Source: Mycolicibacillus koreensis (GTDB lineage: Bacteria > Actinomycetota > Actinomycetes > Mycobacteriales > Mycobacteriaceae). Taken from it: a DNA stretch of 64,000 nucleotides. Location of the stretch: contig NZ_NCXO01000002.1 of NCBI RefSeq assembly GCF_002104795.1, positions 62,001 to 126,000 of the forward strand, in the 5' to 3' direction. The notes beneath the pieces are model-generated. The model did no database searches, was not told where the DNA came from, and worked only from the letters and a program-made list of their open reading frames with translations. Shown here in pieces: positions 18,617 through 26,852 of the stretch (position 1 is its first letter; every line of letters begins with the position of its first letter). Made by a program: the position numbers and the translations under genes.

Positions 18617-20277
18617 CCCCAGGTCCCCGGCAGCAGCGGCATCCGGCCGCCGGCGGTGTCGTCTTCGGGGTGGGGTTGGCCGGCCGCCCGGGTGAGCCCG
18701 GATGCCGCGATCGGTTCGACGGTCGCGGCGGTTCCGGGCATGCCCACCGTGGCCGAACCCCGCTCGGAGGCCGTGGTGGTCGTGGCGGGGCCGGTCGCGG
18801 CCGGCCCGGCCCACTGCGGTTCGACCTCGACGGTCATGTCGACGGTTTCGTTGCCGTGGTCGTGTCGGGTGGCGTGGCGACGCCGGCGGGCACGACGTGC
18901 CGCGGCGGTCGCCGCCCGTGCTGCCGCGGCGGCCGCGGCGCCGTCGGGTTCGCGGGCCTGCCGCGGTGTGCCGGCCCCGGTACGCATCCCCGAATCGATG
19001 TCGATGCGCGGCGGCCCGGCGACGAACGGCGGCACGACCGTCGCCGCGCCGGTCGCGGGCGGTGCCGACGGCGGCGGCCCGCCGGAGGCCGGTGCCGGTG
19101 CCGGGCCGGCGGGTGCCGAACCGGGCGCCGGCGCCGGTGTTCCCGGGGCGGCCACCGGAGCGCCGGCGGCCGCGGGCGGGGTCCAGTCGGCGGGCAGGTC
19201 GGTCGGCAGCGGCAGCGTCGCCGGCGGAGCGGGCGGCGCCAGGGCGGCCAGGCCCGCCAACCCCGCCAGCCCGCCGCCGGCGGTGACCGGGGCGAGCGCG
19301 GCGCCGGCCACCGCGAGCAGCAACTGCGGCGACTGGCTGATCGCGGTGATCATCTGCGCGACGTGGGTGGGCCAGTCGAACAGGGCCACCGCGACCAGAT
19401 ACTGCATCGACTGCAGCGCCTGCGCCGGGTTCTGGCCGAACTCCAAGGCGTTTTCGAACAGCTCCAGCGAGCGGGCCAGATACCAGATCGGTTCGGCCGC
19501 ATTCCAGTAGTAGTCGTACGGGTTGCCGTTGAGCAGCCCGGCGGCGGGATCCCAGTGCACTCCGAACACGTCGAGGACGCGGGCCACCACATCGGTGAGG
19601 GCGTTGGAGATCATCGGCTGATGCGCGGTCTGGGAGTTCTCGATCCCGAGGCTTTTCAGCAACGGCTCCAGCGCATCGAGCAGCGGCTGCAGCGGGTTGG
19701 CCGGCGACGGCTCGGTGGGCTCGGCCGGTGTGGTCTCGGCGCGCAGGATCGGTGGAGCGGGCGTGGTGGCCGGCATCGCCGCCAGGGCCGTTTCGCTGGC
19801 GACCTGGTAGAGGCTCATGGTGGTCGCCGCCTGCACCCACATCCGCACGTAGTCGGCCTCGTTGACCGCGATCGGAATGGTGTTGATCCCAAAGAAGTTC
19901 GTCGCCACCAGCGTGGCGTGCACGGCGTGGTTGGCGGTCAACTCCGGTGGGGTCGGCATCGCGGCGAGCGCGGTGGTGTAGGCCGCCGCGGCGGCGTCGT
20001 GGCGCCCGGCGGCTGTCGCGGCGTCGAGGCTGGCCTGCTGCAGCCATGCCTGGTAGGGCAGGTGTGCGCCGCGGTAGATCGTCGCGGTGGAGCCCTGCCA
20101 TGCCTCAGCCTGCACGCCCGCCAGCACCGCTTCGAGGTCCGCGGCCGCCTCCGCGTAGCTGGTGCTCAGCGCGGCCCAGGAGTCGGCGGCGGTGAGCAGT
20201 GCGGCCGGGCCGGGCCCGGAGTGCAGCAACGTGGAGTGCACCTCCGGCGGCGCCGCCATCCAGACCGGCGCGGTCAT
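18613..20277 (-). CDS. PPE family protein, PPW-type subfamily
   Basis: 554 residues. The N-terminus [18 protein letters not shown] opens a ~180-residue PPE domain; WQG after the first helix pair ([13 protein letters not shown]) and the [16 protein letters not shown] stretch are typical. The C-terminus has GMPGT (variant of GFxGT) and ends with PLLPGTW, a PxxPxxW motif that defines the PPW subfamily. In between lie Pro/Ala-rich segments and an Arg-rich patch ([13 protein letters not shown]) near residue 460. PPE proteins are ESX type VII substrates, normally paired with a PE protein; no PE or esx gene is nearby. ATG 20277 is chosen by family alignment. An in-frame GTG at 20316 lies against a GAGGAAGG sequence and would add 13 residues. 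Confidence 0.92.
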   Translation of the reverse strand: MTAPVWMAAPPEVHSTLLHSGPGPAALLTAADSWAALSTSYAEAAADLEAVLAGVQAEAWQGSTATIYRGAHLPYQAWLQQASLDAATAAGRHDAAAAAYTTALAAMPTPPELTANHAVHATLVATNFFGINTIPIAVNEADYVRMWVQAATTMSLYQVASETALAAMPATTPAPPILRAETTPAEPTEPSPANPLQPLLDALEPLLKSLGIENSQTAHQPMISNALTDVVARVLDVFGVHWDPAAGLLNGNPYDYYWNAAEPIWYLARSLELFENALEFGQNPAQALQSMQYLVAVALFDWPTHVAQMITAISQSPQLLLAVAGAALAPVTAGGGLAGLAGLAALAPPAPPATLPLPTDLPADWTPPAAAGAPVAAPGTPAPAPGSAPAGPAPAPASGGPPPSAPPATGAATVVPPFVAGPPRIDIDSGMRTGAGTPRQAREPDGAAAAAAARAATAAARRARRRRHATRHDHGNETVDMTVEVEPQWAGPAATGPATTTTASERGSATVGMPGTAATVEPIAASGLTRAAGQPHPEDDTAGGRMPLLPGTWG

Positions 20278-20397
20278 CGGGCGCTGCGCACCATCACGAC
20301 CGACTCCATATGCCACCCTTCCTCAACAAAAAGTTTGGACATCCGAAATATTAATATCGGACTGGGGTGACTCGCTAGGGTGCGGGTGCGACGTCGG

Positions 20398-21264
20398 TCA
20401 GTCGCTGCGCGCGGCGCCGTCTCGCCGGGGCCACCGCACCGCGGCGAGCGCCACGAGCGCCGCCAGACCCGCCAGCAGCGGCCACACCCCCACGGCGTCG
20501 ACCAGCCCGGCCAGCCAGCCTTGGACCGCGGCGGCCGCGCCGATGACGGGGTCGTCGTCGGGGGTGGAGTCGGTGAAGAACATCCGCGCCTCGTAGTAGC
20601 CGTAGTAGGCGACGTAGAGCCCGGTGAGCAGCACCACCGCCCCGACGATCCGGTTGATGTGCGGCAGCACCCGGCGCAGCGCGGCGGCCGCCGACGCACC
20701 GGCCAACGCCACCGCCAGCGCCGCGAGACCCACCGTGATCGTCATCCCCGCGGCGTAGGCGAGAAAGGCCAGCAGACCGGTGACGACGGAGCCCTGCTGG
20801 AACGCGGTGCCCACGACCGCGAGGAACGGGGCGATGGTGCAGCACAGCGACGCCGTCGCGTACGCCACGCCGTAGCCGTACATCGACCGCAGGCCCGCGC
20901 CCGGAGCACGCTCACCGACCGGGTTGGGCATGAGCACCGTGAAATCCCGACCCGACAGCAGCCAGGCGCCCACACCGATCAGCATCACCCCGATCCCGAT
21001 CGTGGCCAGCGGCAGATACTTCTCCGCGGAGACGACCAGCGGTGCGATCAGCAACCCGAAGACGCCGAAGACGGTGAGGAACCCGGCGGCCATGGTCACC
21101 GTGGCCGCTGCCGCCCGGGTCAGTGCGGCCGGCTGGGATCGCGGCTGGGCGCCGCCGGCGATCACCAGCATCAGATAGCCGGGCAGAAAGGCGAAACCGC
21201 ACGGGTTGAGGGCGGCGACCAGGCCGGCACCCAACGCCAGGCCCAGGGCCGCGGTGTCGATCAC
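20398..21264 (-). CDS. CcdA/DsbD-like membrane thiol-disulfide electron carrier
   Basis: 288 residues, mostly hydrophobic with about six membrane helices. The N-terminal helix carries ALNPCGFAFLPGYLML with the first redox cysteine, and a later helix carries TASLCCTIAPFLAVVG with the second. These are the paired cysteines of CcdA, which passes electrons from cytoplasmic thioredoxin to extracytoplasmic thioredoxin-like proteins. The GTG start overlaps the stop of the upstream DsbF-like lipoprotein gene (GTGA), so the two are translationally coupled and probably partners, as with Rv2877c and mpt53 in M. tuberculosis. Confidence 0.88.
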   Translation of the reverse strand: MIDTAALGLALGAGLVAALNPCGFAFLPGYLMLVIAGGAQPRSQPAALTRAAAATVTMAAGFLTVFGVFGLLIAPLVVSAEKYLPLATIGIGVMLIGVGAWLLSGRDFTVLMPNPVGERAPGAGLRSMYGYGVAYATASLCCTIAPFLAVVGTAFQQGSVVTGLLAFLAYAAGMTITVGLAALAVALAGASAAAALRRVLPHINRIVGAVVLLTGLYVAYYGYYEARMFFTDSTPDDDPVIGAAAAVQGWLAGLVDAVGVWPLLAGLAALVALAAVRWPRRDGAARSD

Positions 21265-21815
21265 GATCCGGTCAGCGCCGCCACCCGCTGGTCGAGGTCG
21301 TCGGCGGAGAGTTCGCCTTTGACGACGCTGACCTCGCCGTCGGCGGTGACGAACGCGAACGCCGGCTGCGCGGTGACGCCGAACTTCTTCCACACCGTGG
21401 CGTCGGTGTCGGCCAGGTGGGTCATCTGCCCCAGCGAGTACTTCTCGACGAACTCCCGCATCGCCGGCGGCTGGCTGGCGGAGGCGACCCCGACGAACGT
21501 CACCGTTGGGTGGGCGTCGGCCGCGGCGCCGACCATCGGGGCTTCCCGCTGACAGGTCGGGCACCACGGCGCCCAGAACCAGAACACCGCGGGGGTGCCG
21601 CGCAGGGTGGCGCCGTCGAAGGCGTCGCCGTCGAGGGTGGTCGCCTGGAACTGCAGCTGCGGCGGGCCCTCACCCGACGTCGGCGGATTCTCCGCGGCGC
21701 TGCCGCAGCCGGCGAACACCAGCAGCACACCGACAAGCGCCACCAGCAGCGAGGCGAGCCGGCCACGGCGCCCCACGGCGGTGGACGACGGCAGCGAAGG
21801 CACCACGGTGGACAT
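21261..21815 (-). CDS. DsbF-like thioredoxin-fold lipoprotein
   Basis: 184 residues. The first 37 form a lipoprotein signal: basic GRRGR, hydrophobic LLVALVGVLLV, and a lipobox ending FAGC at Cys37. The mature part is a TlpA/DsbE-type thioredoxin fold with active site WFWAPWCPTCQREAP and the cis-Pro loop FGVTAQPAFAFV. This matches my memory of M. tuberculosis DsbF (Rv1677), an extracytoplasmic disulfide oxidoreductase. ATG 21815 is used; a longer in-frame form has no support. A TACGGT box (21824-21829, minus strand) ends 7 nt before 21817, so the mRNA is nearly leaderless. Divergent cynS starts only 43 nt away. Confidence 0.9.
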   Translation of the reverse strand: MSTVVPSLPSSTAVGRRGRLASLLVALVGVLLVFAGCGSAAENPPTSGEGPPQLQFQATTLDGDAFDGATLRGTPAVFWFWAPWCPTCQREAPMVGAAADAHPTVTFVGVASASQPPAMREFVEKYSLGQMTHLADTDATVWKKFGVTAQPAFAFVTADGEVSVVKGELSADDLDQRVAALTGS

Positions 21816-21858
21816 TGCCGACCACCGTACCGATCCGGGAGGGCGCATGCTGGAAGGC

Positions 21859-22317
21859 ATGAACAGAAACGACATCACCGAACAGATCGTGGTGGCCCGG
21901 CTGCAGGCGGGGCTGAGCTGGCAGGACCTGGCCGACGCCATCGGCCGCCCGGTCGTGTGGACCACCTCGGCGCTGTTGGGTCAGCATCCGCTGCCGGTGG
22001 AGGCCGCCAAAATCGTGGTGGACACGCTCGGACTCGACGCGGCGGCGGTGCCGGTGCTCGCCGCGGTGCCGATGCGGGGCGCCCTGGATTCCCCGGTGCC
22101 GACCGATCCGACGATCTACCGGTTCTACGAGGCGGTGCAGGTCTACGGCACGGCGATCAAGGAACTGATCCACGAACAGTTCGGCGACGGCATCATGAGC
22201 GCGATCAACATGAGCGTCGACCTGCAGAAAAAACCCCATCCCAGCGGGGATCGGGTGGTGGTGACCTTCGACGGCAAATTCCTTCCCTATGAGTGGGTTT
22301 CCGCCGCCGAGCGGTAA
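21859..22317 (+). CDS. cynS: Cyanate hydratase (cyanase)
   Basis: 152 residues. The N-terminal half is the POU-like helical domain (LQAGLSWQDLADAIG); the C-terminal half is the cyanase active-site domain PTDPTIYRFYEAVQVYG...GDGIMSAINMS, which keeps the catalytic Arg, Glu and Ser (YRFYE and SAINMS). The ending SGDRVVVTFDGKFLPYEW is diagnostic. It converts cyanate plus bicarbonate to CO2 and carbamate, which decays to ammonia. ATG 21859 (MNRNDITEQ) is preferred by family wording; ATG 21847 would add four residues and give the 156-residue length of the E. coli enzyme. Both have purine-rich sequence close by, so the start is uncertain. Confidence 0.95.
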   Translation: MNRNDITEQIVVARLQAGLSWQDLADAIGRPVVWTTSALLGQHPLPVEAAKIVVDTLGLDAAAVPVLAAVPMRGALDSPVPTDPTIYRFYEAVQVYGTAIKELIHEQFGDGIMSAINMSVDLQKKPHPSGDRVVVTFDGKFLPYEWVSAAER

Positions 22318-22363
22318 CCGGCGATAACCGGTGATAGCGGTCACGGGCGCGGGGCGGCCGAGT

Positions 22364-22369
22364 TAGCAT
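22364..22369 (+). promoter_or_regulatory. -10 element TAGCAT before patatin gene
   Basis: TAGCAT ends nine nt before the GTG at 22378. Predicted transcription start is 22376-22378, giving a leaderless or almost leaderless message; no ribosome site is visible. Confidence 0.5.
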
Positions 22370-22377
22370 CGACAACC

Positions 22378-23502
22378 GTGGCACCGGCCGAGGCATCTGC
22401 GGGCTCGCCGCTGCGGGCCGATCTGGTCCTGTCCGGCAGCGGCGTGCGATTCATCGGGTTGGTCGGCGCCGTCGTCGCGCTGATGGAAGCCGGATACTCC
22501 GTCGAGCGGGTTGCCGGGGTCTCCGGCGGCTCCGTGGTGGGTACGGTGCTGGCGGCCGCGTCGGTGGGCGATCAGCTGACCCCGGCGGAGATCAAGGAGC
22601 TGGCGCTGTCGGTGCCGCTGCGGCGATGGCGTGACGCCGGCCCGCTGCCCCTGGTCGGGCAGGCCTGGGGGTTGCTGCGCGACTCCGCGCTCTATCGCGG
22701 CGATGTTGCCCACGACTGGATCCGCGGCGAGTTGGCCAACCTCGGCGTGCGGACCTGGGGGGATCTGCGTTACGACGGCGATGCGCTGCTACCGGAGCGC
22801 CGCTACCGGGCGGTGGTCAACGTCGCTGATGTGACCACCGGGCAGTTGGTGCGCCTGCCGTGGGATTACCGGCGGGTCTACGGCCTGGATCCCGACGAGC
22901 AGTCCGTCGCCGATGCGGTGCGCGCGTCGATGGCGGTGCCGTTCTTCTTCCGGCCCGTCACCCTGCGCAGCGTCGACGGCCGGATGTCGACCCTGGTGGA
23001 TGGCGGCGTGCTGTCGAATTTTCCGGTGTACTCGTTCGACCGTCGGGACGGTCGCGCACCGTTGTGGCCGACGTTCGGGATCACGGTGATGCCCGAACTC
23101 AGCGCCGGCCCGGGCGGGATCGAAGAACTGGTGCCGGTCTTGAAACCCTTGCGGCTCTTCGATCATGCCTCGCTGCTGGAGAACCTGATCACGACCATCC
23201 TGGTCGGCCACGATCACGCCTACCTCACCCAGCCGTGGGTCAACGTGCGCGCGATCCGGGTCAACCCCACCGACATCGGTGTGCTCGATTTCGGGGTGTC
23301 CCGCGCGCGGCTGGAGCAACTGTGCGACAACGGCTACGCCGCGATGCAGGAATTCCTCACGACCTGGGACTGGCCGGCCTATCTGCGCATGTTCGATCGA
23401 TCGCACTATGTGCATCCCGAGGTGCAACCCGAGGTGCATCCCGAGGTTCATCCCGAGACGGGCATCCCGAGTCACCCGCCGACGACGCCTGACGGCCCGT
23501 AA
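22378..23502 (+). CDS. Patatin-like phospholipase/acyl hydrolase
   Basis: 374 residues. Patatin motifs are in order: a glycine-rich oxyanion loop LVLSGSGVRFIGLVG (residues 17-30), nucleophile GVSGGS with Ser49, and the catalytic Asp in TLVDGGVLSNFPVY. The Ser-Asp dyad hydrolyses acyl esters, usually of lipids. No signal peptide is seen. The C-terminus carries a short hexad-like repeat, HPEVQPEVHPEVHPETG, that looks like slippage and is probably unstructured. The gene ends 9 nt from the convergent echA3 gene. Substrate unknown. Confidence 0.87.
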   Translation: MAPAEASAGSPLRADLVLSGSGVRFIGLVGAVVALMEAGYSVERVAGVSGGSVVGTVLAAASVGDQLTPAEIKELALSVPLRRWRDAGPLPLVGQAWGLLRDSALYRGDVAHDWIRGELANLGVRTWGDLRYDGDALLPERRYRAVVNVADVTTGQLVRLPWDYRRVYGLDPDEQSVADAVRASMAVPFFFRPVTLRSVDGRMSTLVDGGVLSNFPVYSFDRRDGRAPLWPTFGITVMPELSAGPGGIEELVPVLKPLRLFDHASLLENLITTILVGHDHAYLTQPWVNVRAIRVNPTDIGVLDFGVSRARLEQLCDNGYAAMQEFLTTWDWPAYLRMFDRSHYVHPEVQPEVHPEVHPETGIPSHPPTTPDGP

Positions 23503-23511
23503 GGCGGTTCC

Positions 23512-24207
23512 TCAGGTCGCGAATTCGGCTTCGATGCCGTCGATTCCGGCGCGCAACGCCTCCAGCGCCCGGGCGCGAGCGCGTAGCTTGCTGGCCGCGT
23601 GGGCCCGCTGGTGCAGCCCCGCGAACTCCCGGGCGGCCTCCTCGGCGCGGTCGAGCACCACCTCGGGCAGCACGATCTCGTCGACCCAGCCGGCCGCCAG
23701 CGCAGCCTCCCCGAAGTACACCTTGGCCAGCCCGACCGCCTGCTGGTAGGCCGACGGGGTGAGCCGCAACTCCATGATCGCCAACGCGGCATACGGCAGC
23801 GTCATCCCGATGGCGACCTCGTTGGCCTGGATGTTGCAGGCCGGGGCCGCCACCCGGTGATCGCCGCAGCACAACAGGAACGACCCCATCGCGATGGCGT
23901 GGCCGGTGCAGGCGATCACGACCGGTTTCGGGTACGACAACAACCGGTGGGCCAACTCGAACCCGCCGCGCAGCATGCCGATGCCCGCCTGAATGTCGCC
24001 GCCGGTCAGCACTTTCAAGTCGAACCCGCCGCTGAGCACCCGCTGGTTGCCGGCGATCACCAGCGCGCCGACATCGTCGCGGTCCGCCTGGTCGAGGGCC
24101 TCGCCGATGGCCTGCTGCATCGCCGGGCCGAGCGCGTTGACCTTGCCGTCGTCGAGGGTGATCGTCGCGATCGAGTCCTCGCGGCGATAGCTGACGGGGT
24201 TATTCAT
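23512..24207 (-). CDS. echA3: Enoyl-CoA hydratase/isomerase family protein EchA3
   Basis: 231 residues, crotonase fold. N-terminus DSIATITLDDGKVNALGPAM, oxyanion-hole segment LSGGFDLKVL, then ACTGHAIAMGSFLLCCGDHR. The product agrees along its length with my memory of M. tuberculosis EchA3 (Rv0632c), and its place between recC and the Rv0633c homologue fits, apart from the block inserted next to it. The typical second catalytic Glu is replaced in this subgroup (NEVAIGM), so the chemistry may differ from classical hydration. The ATG overlaps the stop of the upstream gene (ATGA), so the two are coupled. Confidence 0.93.
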   Translation of the reverse strand: MNNPVSYRREDSIATITLDDGKVNALGPAMQQAIGEALDQADRDDVGALVIAGNQRVLSGGFDLKVLTGGDIQAGIGMLRGGFELAHRLLSYPKPVVIACTGHAIAMGSFLLCCGDHRVAAPACNIQANEVAIGMTLPYAALAIMELRLTPSAYQQAVGLAKVYFGEAALAAGWVDEIVLPEVVLDRAEEAAREFAGLHQRAHAASKLRARARALEALRAGIDGIEAEFAT

Positions 24208-25118
24208 CGTGGATCGTCACCGTTCCTGGGTCGGGGAGGGGTCTCGGGCAGTCCGCGGTGGCGGCCCGCCGCGGCGGTGTCGAGGCGCACGGTGGCGTCG
24301 GGGTCGACCCCCTGCTGCGGGGGCGGTGGGCCCTGGGGCGCCGGAGGGGCCTGTTGGTCGCGCCAGCGTTCCTGGACGTCGCGGGCGGCGTGCTCAATCC
24401 GGTCGATCTCCTCGCGCAGCACCTCGGGGCGGTTCTCTTTGGCCGCGTAGTGAAAGTAACTGAGCACCCCACGCAGCAGCTCCAGCTTCTGCTTCTCCCG
24501 GCGGGCCAGGTCGTGGGTGGTCATCAACTCGATGCGTTGGGTCGGCGGCAGCGCGGTCCAGTCCAGCAGAATCTCGCTGCGCAGCGGTGTGCGCCGCGAC
24601 CGCCGGCCCCGCCACCACCGGCCGCCGCCGTCGGCGGGCCGGTCGTAATAGGTGAGGGTGCCGGTGAACACCGACTCGATCTGACTACCGATCTGGGCGC
24701 GGTCGCGGGCCGAATCCCAGACCAGCCGCCACTCCTGCCCGGGCGCCAGGCTCGGCAGACGCTCCGGGAGGTCGAGTTCCACGACGTCGGCGAAACCGTC
24801 GGCGGCGTTCTCGTAGGCCGCCACCGTCGGCGGGCTGGTGAACGAGAACCCGATGTCGTAGGCGGTGCGTTGGCCGAAGTTGCGGACCACCAGTTCGATC
24901 AGATGCCAGTCGGTGGGGTGCGGCTCCATGAACATCGCCGCCGCCGGCCGGGACTCCTCGGCGCGCAGCTGACGGGCCTTACGCAGCTGGCTGAGCACGA
25001 ACAGCAGCGCCAGCAGCGCCAGCACCAGGGTCAACCACACCGCGATGGCCAACCACGTCACCGGCCCGGCGTGTGTCAGGTCATACCACCGGTCGTCAAG
25101 CCACCTGGTCACAATCAT
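24204..25118 (-). CDS. Conserved single-pass membrane protein (Rv0633c-like), unknown function
   Basis: 304 residues. One membrane helix near the N-terminus (VTWLAIAVWLTLVLALLALL, about residues 19-38) is followed by a basic stretch, so the bulk is probably cytoplasmic. Residues 65-190 look like a beta-rich domain (LIELVVRNFGQRTAYDIGFSF; LTYYDR), then a helical segment (KQKLELLRGVLSYFHYAAKE) and a Pro-rich tail. I do not recognise a catalytic motif. By position it corresponds to M. tuberculosis Rv0633c. It overlaps echA3 by 4 nt and follows the metallo-hydrolase by 37 nt, so it belongs to one transcription unit. Confidence 0.8.
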   Translation of the reverse strand: MIVTRWLDDRWYDLTHAGPVTWLAIAVWLTLVLALLALLFVLSQLRKARQLRAEESRPAAAMFMEPHPTDWHLIELVVRNFGQRTAYDIGFSFTSPPTVAAYENAADGFADVVELDLPERLPSLAPGQEWRLVWDSARDRAQIGSQIESVFTGTLTYYDRPADGGGRWWRGRRSRRTPLRSEILLDWTALPPTQRIELMTTHDLARREKQKLELLRGVLSYFHYAAKENRPEVLREEIDRIEHAARDVQERWRDQQAPPAPQGPPPPQQGVDPDATVRLDTAAAGRHRGLPETPPRPRNGDDPR

Positions 25119-25155
25119 CCTCCGCTCATACCGCCGCCGACGCTGACAGCCGGGG

Positions 25156-25872
25156 TCAGCCGCCCATCATCATGCGCCACTGTTCCAGGGTGGTGGGGCG
25201 GAACACATAGTTGCTGCGGGTGACCTCCGAGAGTGCCGCGCTGGGGTCGGTGGAGTACCAGTGGCCCGGATACACCGTGGGATCACCCGGCAACGCGGCG
25301 ATTTTCTGCAGGCTGCGATACATCTCGTCGGAGTCGCCGCCAGGAAAATCGGTCCGGCCGCATCCGTCGAGGAACAACGTGTCGCCGGCGACCAACCGTC
25401 CGTCGAGCAGGAAGCATTGGCTGCCCGGGGTGTGCCCCGGGGTGTGCAGCAGCTCGATCGGGATGTCGCCGACAGTGATCCGGTCGCCGTGCTCGTGGCC
25501 GGTCAGGTCACCCACGGCCACCCCGGTCACCCGCGACACCCAGTCGATTTCGGCGCTGTTGACGTGGACCGGCACGCTGGTCCGTTCCAGCAACTCCACC
25601 AGGCCGTTGAGCTCGAAGCCCATCATCGACCCGCCGACATGGTCGGGGTGATGGTGGCTGACCAGGACCCCGGTCAGGCGCATCCCGTCGGCTTCGACCG
25701 CGTCGACCAGATCGGCGGCGGCATAGGCCGGGTCCACCACCACCGCCTCGCCGGTCTGCCGGTCACCGAGCAGGTAGGAGAAGTTGCGCATCTGTGTGGC
25801 GATCGGGTCCCCGGCGGCGTAGTCACGTCCGGAGAGCAACTGGCGGAAGTAGAGGCGGTCGGAATCAGCCAT
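25156..25872 (-). CDS. Metallo-beta-lactamase-fold hydrolase, glyoxalase II-like (Rv0634c homologue)
   Basis: 238 residues. The zinc-binding motif SHHHPDHVGG (residues 72-81), a later histidine in LLHTPGHTPGSQC, the bridging Asp in LVAGDTLFLDGCGRTDF and the last His in VYPGHWYS make a complete dinuclear site. Glyoxalase II enzymes hydrolyse S-acyl thiol conjugates; in mycothiol-using bacteria the thiol is unlikely to be glutathione. ATG 25872 is chosen over GTG 25878 because a TACGCT -10 box places transcription start exactly on it and the length equals the M. tuberculosis protein (237 aa). Confidence 0.9.
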   Translation of the reverse strand: MADSDRLYFRQLLSGRDYAAGDPIATQMRNFSYLLGDRQTGEAVVVDPAYAAADLVDAVEADGMRLTGVLVSHHHPDHVGGSMMGFELNGLVELLERTSVPVHVNSAEIDWVSRVTGVAVGDLTGHEHGDRITVGDIPIELLHTPGHTPGSQCFLLDGRLVAGDTLFLDGCGRTDFPGGDSDEMYRSLQKIAALPGDPTVYPGHWYSTDPSAALSEVTRSNYVFRPTTLEQWRMMMGG

Positions 25873-25878
25873 GAACAC

Positions 25879-25884
25879 AGCGTA
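25879..25884 (-). promoter_or_regulatory. -10 element TACGCT, leaderless start
   Basis: Read on the minus strand, TACGCT ends seven nt before the A of ATG 25872. This supports the shorter start and a leaderless transcript for the hydrolase-membrane protein-echA3 unit. Confidence 0.5.
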
Positions 25885-25959
25885 GTCACCTGCGGTTTGG
25901 TGCGGATGGGGGCCAGACGGTACCCTCTTTTCTGGCCCGCTGCGCGACCAGCGGGTAAG

Positions 25960-26032
25960 GCCCCCTTAGCTCAGTCGGCAGAGCGTTTCCATGGTAAGGA
26001 AAAGGTCAACGGTTCGATTCCGTTAGGGGGCT
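25960..26032 (+). tRNA. tRNA-Thr (anticodon GGT)
   Basis: The 73-nt cloverleaf has acceptor arms GCCCCCT and AGGGGGC, an anticodon stem TTTCC/GGAAA with loop ATGGTAA, and a T arm containing GGTTCGATTCC. The GGT anticodon reads ACC and, by wobble, ACU. CCA is not encoded. A TACCCT box at 25921-25926 is a possible -10. The order tRNA-Thr, tRNA-Met, rpmG, hadA is that of M. tuberculosis. Confidence 0.96.
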
Positions 26033-26067
26033 CGGTGACGCCGGGCAGGCTGGCGGCGGGTACCCGA

Positions 26068-26141
<74 letters not shown>

Positions 26142-26177
26142 CAAGTCAACCCCCAAGTGTGAAAGAGGACAGCAGAC

Positions 26178-26345
26178 GTGGCCTCCAGTACCGATGTACG
26201 GCCCAAGATCACCTTGGCCTGTGACGTGTGTAAGCACCGCAACTACATCACCAAGAAGAACCGGCGCAACGACCCCGACCGGCTGGAACTGAAGAAGTTC
26301 TGCCCCAACTGCGGCAAGCATCAGCCGCACCGCGAGTCGCGCTAA
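26178..26345 (+). CDS. rpmG: 50S ribosomal protein L33 (zinc-binding form)
   Basis: 55 residues, starting at GTG 26178 with [18 protein letters not shown]. Two CxxC pairs (CDVC; CPNC) make this the zinc-containing C+ form of L33, the housekeeping type produced when zinc is available. [20 protein letters not shown] is the conserved core. A GAGGA site lies about 9 nt before the start. It corresponds to rpmG2 (Rv0634B), between the tRNAs and hadA. Confidence 0.95.
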   Translation: MASSTDVRPKITLACDVCKHRNYITKKNRRNDPDRLELKKFCPNCGKHQPHRESR

Positions 26346-26358
26346 GGCGCCAAACCCG

Positions 26359-26364
26359 TAGGAT
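26359..26364 (+). promoter_or_regulatory. -10 element TAGGAT before hadA
   Basis: TAGGAT ends nine nt before GTG 26373. Predicted start of transcription is 26371, so hadA would be leaderless or carry only two extra bases; no ribosome site is present. Confidence 0.5.
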
Positions 26365-26372
26365 CGCAGAAC

Positions 26373-26852
26373 GTGGCGCTATCTCAAGAGCTCGTCGGGA
26401 AGCACTACCGCTACCCCGACCATTACCAGGTGGAGCGGGAAAAGATTCGCGAGTTCACCCTCGCGGTCAAAAACTCCGACGCGATATTCCAGGACGAAGC
26501 GATCGCGGCTGAACGCGGTTATGCGACGTTGCCGGCACCGCTGACGTTCATCTCGGTGTTCGTCTACAAGGCCCAGATCGCGTTCTTCGACCACGTCGGT
26601 GTCTCCCTCAACGACGCTCAGATCGTTCAGGTCGACCAGGTGGTCAAATATCACCGACCCGTGGTGGCCGGAGACAAGCTTTACTGCGACGTGAGCGTCG
26701 ACTCGCTGCGCACCGCGCACGGCACCGACATCATCGTCACCAAGAACATCGTCACCAACCGGGACGACGAAGTGGTACAGGAGAGCTACACCACGCTCGC
26801 GGGGCGTAGCGAAGAAGATGGGGAGAGTGGCTTTTCCGATGGCACTGCGTGA
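26373..26852 (+). CDS. hadA: (3R)-hydroxyacyl-ACP dehydratase subunit HadA (FAS-II)
   Basis: 159 residues. HadA is the substrate-binding subunit of the HadAB dehydratase in mycolic acid elongation. The sequence is a single hot-dog fold: GKHYRYPDHYQVEREKIREF, then APLTFISVFVYKAQ, then VQVDQVVKYHRPVVAGD. It lacks the hydratase catalytic Asp/His motif, as HadA should. The 3' end overlaps hadB by 14 nt. HadA is the target of thiacetazone and isoxyl (published); Cys61 of the M. tuberculosis protein, the reactive residue, appears to be absent here, the aligned region reading APLTFISV. Confidence 0.93.
   Translation: MALSQELVGKHYRYPDHYQVEREKIREFTLAVKNSDAIFQDEAIAAERGYATLPAPLTFISVFVYKAQIAFFDHVGVSLNDAQIVQVDQVVKYHRPVVAGDKLYCDVSVDSLRTAHGTDIIVTKNIVTNRDDEVVQESYTTLAGRSEEDGESGFSDGTA

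Noticed and set aside
23512..24207. Frameshift in echA3 because of the 4-nt overlap
   Set aside because: The overlap is ATGA coupling with the upstream gene; the coding frame is complete.
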